From assembly GCA_014218235.1 (NCBI GenBank), contig CM024756.1:73716152-73780151 (forward strand): a DNA stretch of 64,000 bases. Direction: 5' to 3'. Shown one piece after another: positions 56,801 through 64,000 of the stretch (position 1 is the stretch's first letter; every line of letters starts with the position of its first letter). The translations under genes were made by a program, and so were the position numbers. This DNA comes from Colocasia esculenta (lineage: Eukaryota; Streptophyta; Magnoliopsida; Alismatales; Araceae). The notes below the pieces were generated by a model. It searched no databases. It was not told the DNA's origin and worked only from the letters and a program-made list of their open reading frames with translations.

Positions 56801-58252
56801 CTTCCTTGTGATGACAACAACAGCAAGAAAGGCCATACAACCTTTCCTCATCATCCTTTTGGCTTGTAGTGCAGAGATAAGTGACAATCTCCTGCGGTTT
56901 CTATCCCCTGTGAACACTAGTTTTGGGTAATGGCTAAAGGTTACTCGACTTCTCCTGCAGTTGATACTAGCCCCATGTTCAGACAACCAGTCTGCTCCCA
57001 GTATCACATCATACCCCTCCATATCCATACATATTAAATTTGTTGTTAGGTTTTGAGTTTCAATCAACACTTCACTAGAGGGTATATGGTTTGTAAGATT
57101 GGTGCCAGGACCAATCGGGGTTGACACAACTATTCCGGATTTCATTGGGACGGGTTTCACAGGTAGGGTATCAACAAATGTTTGAGATATAAAGGAATGC
57201 GTTGCTCCCATATCAAAGAGAACATATGCGGGTCGGGAAAGAATAGTGAGTGTACCTTCCACGATACCTCCTTCTTCAGCAGCTTCCGGTTCCTGAATAG
57301 CTTGCAATCCGCCTTGCCTCTTCTGTCCATTCGGATGCTTATCCTGAGGGGTTTGTTCCTTCAATATTGGGAAGTCCGAGATCCTATGGTCACGACTACC
57401 ACAACATAGACATCTCCTTGTGCTCTCCAGCATTTTTCAGACCGGTGATTAGCTTTGTCACAGTGTTTGCACCTTTCTCATCGTCACCACTATCTTTTTA
57501 CCTATCTCCTTTGGCTTTTTATCAGCTGGTTCATTCACCCCGCCACTGGGCCTTTTCTTCCAATGGTCGGCTGATACCTTCCTGTAGAAGACACTTGCTC
57601 CCTTTTCGCTGGTCTTCCCATAATTCTTTCAGCAGTCTCCATGGCATCTTCTAGTAACTGAGCCTTCTTTACCATGTCTGCATAGGTTTGAATGTCCATT
57701 GGCGCCAGTTGAGTGATGAACTGGGGCCTCAAGCATTCAGAAAGCATTTTGCCTTCATCCTTTCTGTCCCAATTAAGTGAACAGCATATCGGGACAGACG
57801 AGAGAATTGGGCCACATACTCAGCCACATTGAGTCCTCTCTGCTTCAAAGCCGCAAATTCGTTGCTTTCCGTTCCTGTGGACCCTCTCAGAAAAGTACTT
57901 GGTGTTGAATTGCTCAATGAACTGAGCCCATGTTAGTTACTGGCCATTCATGTTGCTTCAACCGACTCCCACCATGCCCTGGCATCCTTTTCCAATTGGA
58001 AAGTCGCCAGTAGTACTTTGTTCTGGTCTGTGCATTGCATGACCCTGAATATCCTTTCAATTTCCTTAACCCAGTGTTCAGCAACATCTGGTTCAGTACT
58101 CCCTTCAAACCTAGGCTGATCCATATTCTGAAAATTCTGATGGAGATCACCGGCTCCACGGTTACCTCCACCCTGGTGGCTTGTAGGATAGGCTGAGTCA
58201 AGTTCTGTATTGTTCGTTGCATGTCCCTAGCCTGGGCACGTTCAACGGCCAT
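53900..58252 (-). pseudogene. Gypsy-3 gag-pol pseudogene with chromodomain
   Basis: gag begins MAVERAQARDMQ at 58252, with its gag domain at 57900-58130 (TFQLEKDARAWWESV). A CCHC-type knuckle (CKHCDKANHRSEKC) lies near 57460. The protease near 57210 has YVLFDMGATHSFIS, where the catalytic DSG/DTG reads DMG, and DVILGADWL near 57010. The RT (56695-56117) has PYRMSPAELKELKEQL, CIDYRQLNQ and FIDDILIYS. RNase H (55990-55590) has SDASGTGLGCVLMQQG. The integrase finger HPGATKMYQDLKRSYWW is near 55120, the core IGMDFIMGLP near 54930 and QTDGQTERTNQ near 54660. The chromodomain at 54060-53920 (VKVQWSRDG, ETEERMKKNHPELF) has its conserved Trp changed to a TAG stop. Many frameshifts. Confidence 0.9.
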
Positions 58253-58421
58253 TAAGGTAATAAGTACCTTCAAGATATAATATAAGTCAATCATCTAAAT
58301 ATATATCACATGTGACTCCTATTCCCATGTTCTACCCAAGCTCAATTAGGTACGACAGATTTTGACTCGTGTGATCTAGTTCCATTCTATGTTCTTATTC
58401 CCTTGGACCCTAAAGTTTAAG

Positions 58422-58433
58422 GCTCTGATACCA
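58422..58433 (-). other. Gypsy-3 primer binding site (tRNA-iMet)
   Basis: GCTCTGATACCA on the plus strand; two bases from the LTR end at 58436. Confidence 0.93.
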
Positions 58434-58435
58434 AC

Positions 58436-61400
58436 TGTCACGCCCCGATATTTAGCAGCGGAATAAATACTGGGGGACGTGAACGATATAAACAGACGTA
58501 TCACAGTTGAATAGCGCAGAGTCACGATTGAACAAAAGAACACATTTGAGACTATAAGATGGTCATCCAAAATATACTTTATTCCATTTCAGTCAACTAA
58601 TTACAACCTTACATGGAGAGAATCAACTGAAAAGAGTTCCTTATTCAATAAAACTTCTAGAAAAGTTCACTATTACATAGACTACTCAATTGTCTATTTC
58701 TAAACTGTCATCTACTCATATGGCAGGTGCTCATCACTCTTGCCCTGCCCCATCGGACTCCACTGGTTCTTCATCACTTCCTGAAAAGGGCGGGATGATA
58801 GGGTGAGCGAACTAGCTCAGTAGGATTTACATCTCAATATTGTGCGGGCACTAATATACATGATTAACATTTTAAATAGGCAGATATGCACATGAATATG
58901 ATGACAATGTATGCAATACTAACAGATTGAATAGCAGAATAGAACGGATATTATATCAGATCAAAATGTCGAGTTGCATATACAATGAACATATATTTCA
59001 AGAGTAGAATCGTATAAAAAGAGATTGGCCATATTCAGACAGATATCATGCGTTCACATGATCAGACGTATCATATCAATCATATCATATCAGATCAAAG
59101 CAGACTTATCATATCATACAAAGGCACATTCACACTAATCTTGCTTATTTGTTTGTGCTATGCCAAGCACCAGAAGTCCATACTCCCACGGTTAATAAGT
59201 ACGTTGGGGTGGTCCTCCCCAGGACCGGACCAGGCCCCTTTTTTTTGCACAGGCATTGTATCAAATTTGGACCGGAGTCCCACGTTCTGCCGAACAAACA
59301 GATTCATATTATGGCCATAGAGTTTCAATAACAAGCTCGTAGTAAAAGGAACATGATCATTCATAGAGTCAAGGTATGACAAATAGCTCAAGAGAACAAA
59401 AGGCAGTATAATGACGTATCATGTTTCATAATCCATTAATGTCTTGACATGAGGATGTTTCTAAAGACAGATCGTATGCAGAACATGTGCTCTCAATTTC
59501 CCAAGAAGGGTGTGCCTATTCGTGCCAATATGTAAGTGACGAGTTACGGATCTTTCCTATCATGTATGCAATTGACAAATGATTATTTGAACACCGGAAA
59601 ACATAAAACTATTAAAACTCATATGCAAATTATGACATTAACTCCACTAGCAAGTCCATACTAACATGTATTCATCCCCACATTCATATCATATTCTTAT
59701 CTTATCAATGGACAATAAGCAAGATCACAAGATAATCCAATGGACATAAGATCAATCACAATTACACATTAGAATCATATTCATATCATTACTATTTTTC
59801 AATGGGTTGATTTTTTTAGGTCCATGCATATCATATAACATCATGCACATGCTAGAAGACATCATGAAATGGTTAGACCCAAATATGCAATTTTTGTAAG
59901 GGTAGTGTCGACACTAGATCAAGTAGTGTCGACACAATGCTTCAAATACAAGGAAAAATGATCAAGTAGTGTCGACATAAGATCAGGTAGTGTCGACACA
60001 GTGCTTCAAATACAATGCAAAAAGGTCAAGTAGTGTCGACACTAGATGAGGTAGTGTTGACACAGTGCTTCAAATACAAGGCAAAAAGGTCAAGTAGTGT
60101 CGACACTAGATCAGGTAGTGTCGACACAGTGCTTCAAATACAAGGCAAAAAGGTCAAGTAATGTCGACACTAGATCAGGTAGTGTCGACACAAGAGACAG
60201 CTCCCAGAAAACCTTCTGGCCAATCTGGGACAGTGTGTCGACACTAGCTCAAGTAGTGTCGACACTAGAGGCCTTCCCAGAACACCTTTTGGGCTGTTTT
60301 GGGACAGTGTGTCGACACTAGCTCAAGTAGTGTCGACACTAGAGGCCTTCCCAGAACACCTTTTGGGCTGTTTTGGGACAGTGTGTCGACACTAGCTCAA
60401 GTAGTGTCGACACTAGAGGCCCTCCCAGAACAAAACCATAGGTCAAGTGTAACCCGAAAACACATCTCATGCAGCGGTTTACTTACCCTGCTTATAACTC
60501 TCTAAGGAATGACATTTAGATAAAATGTTCGACACAAAAGATGACGAGGACAACTATTAGAAGAACTTTGATGTTGAAGGTTTGATCTAATTCGGTCTTG
60601 AATCCTGAGAAAACATATGAAGAACATAAAGCTAAGTGCAGCCCGAAATCACAGTATCATGCAGTGACTCTCTACCATGCCTATAACTCTCTAATGAAAG
60701 GTTTTTAGATAAAACGTCCAACATAAAAGATGATCGTGACTACATGTACAATAACTTTCATGAAAGAAGTTTAGTCTAATTCAGTGTCAAATCGTGTGCA
60801 TAATAAGAAGAATAGGAAAAACCCTAACTGTGCGAGACTTCAGGAAAACTACGAATACACAATGTATACTCCATGAAAACTAGTAAAACTAAGTGCAAAT
60901 GAACCTAAACTCAAAGAACTACATGATGGTGTTGGTTTTCTTCAATATTGGCTTGAGAACACTTACCTTTGGATGCTAAGAACTCTCTGTAGATTTCTAG
61001 GTTGATGCAGAGCGAGGTTGAGGAAGACCACGATTTTCCCCAGCCGTTCTCCACTTCCCCAACGCTCCAAACTTGCTACTCTCGACCCCAACTTGTTGCT
61101 AAACCTTCGCCAAGAGTTTAGGGATGAGTTCTTATAGTTTTAGGGTGTAGTTATGAGTCCTAACGGGACTAGGAAAGGGGTTGCGAGTTCTGTTTCCCAC
61201 TTTCCACAAAATATGGGATTCTCTCACCCAAAAGAGGTAACAAAGGTTTAGGAAACCACCTCTTTGAGTTGGGTCCGGTTTTGGCTTACCTTACATGACT
61301 ACTACCTTAATTTTAACCCTAACTTGCCCTCTCTAATTATGACATAATTACAAACACGAATTTCTGGGTAATTTCCTGTCCTAGTTTATTTATATCCTTG

Positions 61401-61537
61401 GGCCAAATGTGCTCCATTGACCCAATCTTGTGAATGGGTCATTAATACATGGTGTTAGAAGTCTCTCTAATATGTTTATTTAATTTATCCCCCTTTATTT
61501 CCAAATTTTTAAATCACTAAATTTTTGGGGTGTTATA
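58436..61537 (-). repeat. Gypsy-3 5' LTR, complete
   Basis: 3102 bp, on the minus strand from TATAACACCCC (the TG start changed) at 61537 to GGGGCGTGACA at 58436. Holds the GTGTCGACAC cluster at 59905-60425. A possible target duplication is gttac (61538-61542), but the partner is lost. Confidence 0.92.
59905..60425. repeat. GTGTCGACAC repeat cluster, Gypsy-3 right LTR
   Basis: About sixteen GTGTCGACAC-type sites in 520 bp, in the same two tandem arrays as at 52220-52745. The last array has three ~74-bp units. Confidence 0.92.
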
Positions 61538-62498
61538 GTTACAGGTGCCAATGCACCACTTACCAAAGCCATGCACATCAAATAACAATAATTGGATAAT
61601 CACATTATTGAAAGCATACATAACGGACCTCTCAACTGAGGTCGCGACATGGGGTAACGTCGCCTTCAGAATGCGGCCCTTCGACATGTCGCGTTCAAAA
61701 CAAGAACGCGACGGGTCGAGTTGTCGCGTTCAGAGCGCGACACCCTGGGCCGTTGCCTTCATGGCGAAAACCCTAACCCGGGATCCTCTTCCCAGATCAC
61801 CACCCCAAGCCACACAAACCACGGTTAATTATCATTTTTCATGCTTTAATGGATACCCTAACATGGTATCTACTGTTCTCAAAGCCAAAAACCATCCACA
61901 CATGCATTCCATGTGATTTCACAACGTAAAATGGGTAGGAACTCCCTACCTTCACGAAGAACGTGAAAAGTGGAGATCACTTGACGTTTCCCTCGCTCCA
62001 CGCGATGTCCTCGCGGAGAGAGTGCGCCAGAAACTCCACAAGAAGCCTGAATCGCCCCGAGAAGCCCCGCAGCAGCCTCCCCTGGTCGAGTAGAGCTTGT
62101 GAAAGATCTGTTCAGCCAAACCTTCTTAAAATAGCACAGCAGTTGGGAACGCGACGTAGCCCCCCGTCGCGACCTAAACGTGACATAGGAGGTCGTTGCC
62201 TTCCCATGGCCGACATCAGCAAGTCGTCCAACGCATGACATGCGACGTACATGCAGACGAAGACTGCCAAACAGCGGCGACAGGAACGTGACCACTAGGG
62301 TCGTCGCGTTCAGAACACGACGCAACCCCCTGTCGTGTTCACAGGCAGAAAACCTGTGAGCACTTTGGCCCCAATCGGCCGGGCCACAAAGTCTCACAAC
62401 CAACGCACACACCTGAAACACAGACAATGGGCCATACACTGGCCACCAAACCCACTAAGCAAGGATCCACGAAGATCCAAAAAACGCGCGACGTTACA
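61538..62498 (-). repeat. Gypsy-5 LTR, truncated
   Basis: On the minus strand it begins TGTAACGTCGCGCG at 62498, the same start as the Gypsy-2 LTR, and then differs. It contains words such as tgtcgcgttc and aacgcgac. Cut on the left by Gypsy-3. The adjacent ttcgg (62499-62503) may be its target duplication. It entered the protease region of Gypsy-6. Confidence 0.7.
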
Positions 62499-64000
62499 TT
62501 CGGTCTGGTTCCCCATGACCTCGCCTACCCTGTTCGTCATTGGGAACTTCAGCTTCTGGTGGTAGGTTCAGGGGACTCCTCCCAATTTCCCCAACAGACC
62601 CCGACCAAAGATCGTGTTGTAGACTGACTTCACTTTCACCACAAGGAAGTCGACCTCAACTGTTACATCACAGGGTCAGGTGCCGAGGGTGACTTTCAGC
62701 CTGATTGAACCCTCGGTGCTCAACGGGGTCCCACTAAACCCAAAGTGGGGTGTGGCGACCGGTTTCAATTCGGAGCTCAGGTTCGTCATTTTTACAAAAT
62801 AGTCGTAAAAAAGGACATTTGGAGTGGCTCCATTATCAACTAAAATTCTGTGTACATCATACCCATCGACATCGGCATGTATAACCAGCGCGTCGTCATG
62901 GGGGAGACTGAGGCCGACTACATCTTCCTCAGAGAAAGTAATGACCCCTCGGGCCCCCGGTGCCAGTCTGCCCAAGCCCGAACCTGTGGCCGACGTGTAA
63001 GCCTTGTGCTTCCTCCCACTGTCGCCACTGCTTGCCGAGCCGCCTGCCAATACTAGGATTGCCCCTTTGCCCATGGGGGTCCCTCGCTCCTCTTCGGGGG
63101 TGGGAGCCTTCGACCACCCCTCCACAACATCCTTCCCGATGATGCCACGCCACAACATCTCCGAGATCTCCACCTTGAGGCTCCGACACTGGTCGGTCGT
63201 GTGGTCGAAGTCCTTGTGGTACTCACAGTAGAAGTTGGCTCCAAGCTCCGAAGGGGGCCTCGCCATTGGTTCGGGACGCCGAAATCTCAACATTTTTTGA
63301 TGATCGATAGGATCTCCAAGGGAAGCCTGCCAATTGAGGCAGATCCCTAATTCGGCGAACTTCGTCTCGTCGGCGGCTTGGATCTGGTCGCCTCGATTCC
63401 CCACGTGCCGCGGGTTCCTCCCTCCTCGCCTTCTTCTAGGATGATACTCCGCTGGTTAATCCTAGCTCGGACGGACGTCCGAGCTTTCCTGCCGTGCCGA
63501 GGGTGGACTCCAGCCTCACGTACTTCTGCATTCGAGAGAGGAGGTCGGAGAGACTTACCGATGGTTTCTTTGCGATGGAGGCTACAAATGGCGCGTTGGA
63601 GCAAACCCTCGTTAGGATGTTGACGTCCGTTCTTAGATGGAGGTCCACGACCTTCATGACCTCTAGTTGGAATCTCTTGGCATAGTCACAAAAGAGCTCA
63701 GCCTCCTTCTGCGCGACTAGCCATAGGTCGTCGGTGCATAGGAATGTTACACCGTGTTGTAGAAGTGGTCTAGGAAACGCTGCGCTAGGTCGGGAAGTTC
63801 GCCACAGAGCGTGACGGTAGCGCCTTAAACCACTACATGCCACGTCGTCAAGAGTAGACATGAATGCCCGGCACTTCAGGGCATATGAGATATTTACCAT
63901 CTCGACCTGCCCCTGGAAGTTGTCGTGGTGATGGACAGGATTGGTCGTCCTGTTGTACTACCGGAACTTGGGGAGCTGCAACTTACTTGGGATAGGGGCC
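62499..64000 (-). pseudogene. Gypsy-6 gag-protease, Tat lineage, partial
   Basis: Polyprotein reading right to left, entering from beyond the window. The gag domain is at about 63440-63780 (QKEAELFCDYAKRF, VDLHLRTDVNILTRV, SLSDLLSRMQKYV). The zinc-like motif YCEYHKDFDHTTDQC is near 63220, and the protease has RILVDNGATPNVLFYD near 62845 (catalytic DNG in place of DTG/DSG). After a TGA at 62676 the frame goes on through YNTIFGRGLL to KFPMTNRVGEVMGNQ, then stops at the Gypsy-5 LTR. The motifs match the Tat/Ogre group of Gypsy elements. Frameshift near 63420 between gag and the knuckle. More GC-rich than its neighbours. Confidence 0.82.

Larger units (their letters stand above)
51886..61537 (-). 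mobile_element. Gypsy-3, Tekay/Del-like chromovirus with one truncated LTR
   Basis: On the minus strand: 5' LTR 61537-58436, primer site, gag-pol 58252-53900 with chromodomain, polypurine tract, then the 3' LTR 53850-51886. The last lacks 1129 bp that correspond to 58436-59564. Coding is broken throughout. The right-hand LTR sits inside the Gypsy-5 LTR. Confidence 0.9.

Noticed and set aside
58422..58433. tRNA gene fragments at GCTCTGATACCA / TGGTATCAGAGC sites
   Set aside because: All four sites lie two bases from an LTR end and are primer binding sites; no cloverleaf can be formed around them.
61545..61916. ORF with many Arg/Ser codons as a host gene
   Set aside because: It lies in a minus-strand LTR (Gypsy-5) and crosses its repeated CpG words; no domain.

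Overview
The window is plant nuclear DNA, most likely from an angiosperm. The evidence is a partial chloroplast-transporter gene of the BASS1 type with GT/AG introns, plant-lineage LTR retrotransposons primed by initiator tRNA-Met, plant L1-type LINE features and plant hAT transposons with the DUF659/BED architecture. The species cannot be named from sequence alone. More than 90 percent of the window is transposable-element DNA, much of it nested. One host gene is recognisable, the C-terminal part of BASS1 on the minus strand at 22056-24481. A run of 100 N at 45865-45964 is an assembly gap.

Layout. 1-1998: minus-strand Gypsy LTR cut by the window edge. 1999-21063: remnant of a Sirevirus-like Copia element (Copia-2; its 3' LTR is 18927-21063), split by a nearly complete Copia element (Copia-1, 2251-17235, TSD caact/caacc). 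Copia-1 is itself split by a LINE carrying only ORF1 (12500-14806, 16-bp TSD). 21064-21727: LTR fragment. 21728-25157: BASS1 exons, introns and 3' flank, with a small hAT-like MITE in one intron. 25166-43047: a hAT transposon (hAT-1, 8-bp TSD) interrupted by a Tekay-like chromovirus (Gypsy-2, 28039-40582, 5-bp TSD), which is interrupted by a second, internally deleted hAT (hAT-2, 31198-34483, 8-bp TSD). 43056-45864: LTR scraps, a second MITE copy and a hAT end that runs into the gap. 45965-49980: minus-strand Copia-3 (gag and 5' LTR). 49981-51885: Gypsy LTR. 51886-61537: minus-strand chromovirus Gypsy-3 with one complete and one truncated LTR. 61538-62498: truncated LTR (Gypsy-5). 62499-64000: gag-protease of a Tat-lineage Gypsy element, leaving the window.

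None of the mobile-element genes is intact. Copia-1 nonsense codons often look like CAA/CAG changed to TAA/TAG, as expected of methylated, silenced DNA. Gypsy-2 and Copia-3 show many one-base indels, part of which may be sequencing error. The BASS1 exons read without interruption, but the N-terminal half of the gene was not found, so it is either a gene with a very large TE-filled intron or a truncated copy.

I found no new cellular system. The most informative signals are: the three-level nest with target duplications at each level; filler DNA at a deletion junction in hAT-2; hairpin palindromes near hAT ends; an ORF1-only LINE; and clusters of short CpG-containing words, including the palindrome GTGTCGACAC, in LTRs of unrelated element families. 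All positions were read by eye, so element borders may be off by a few bases.
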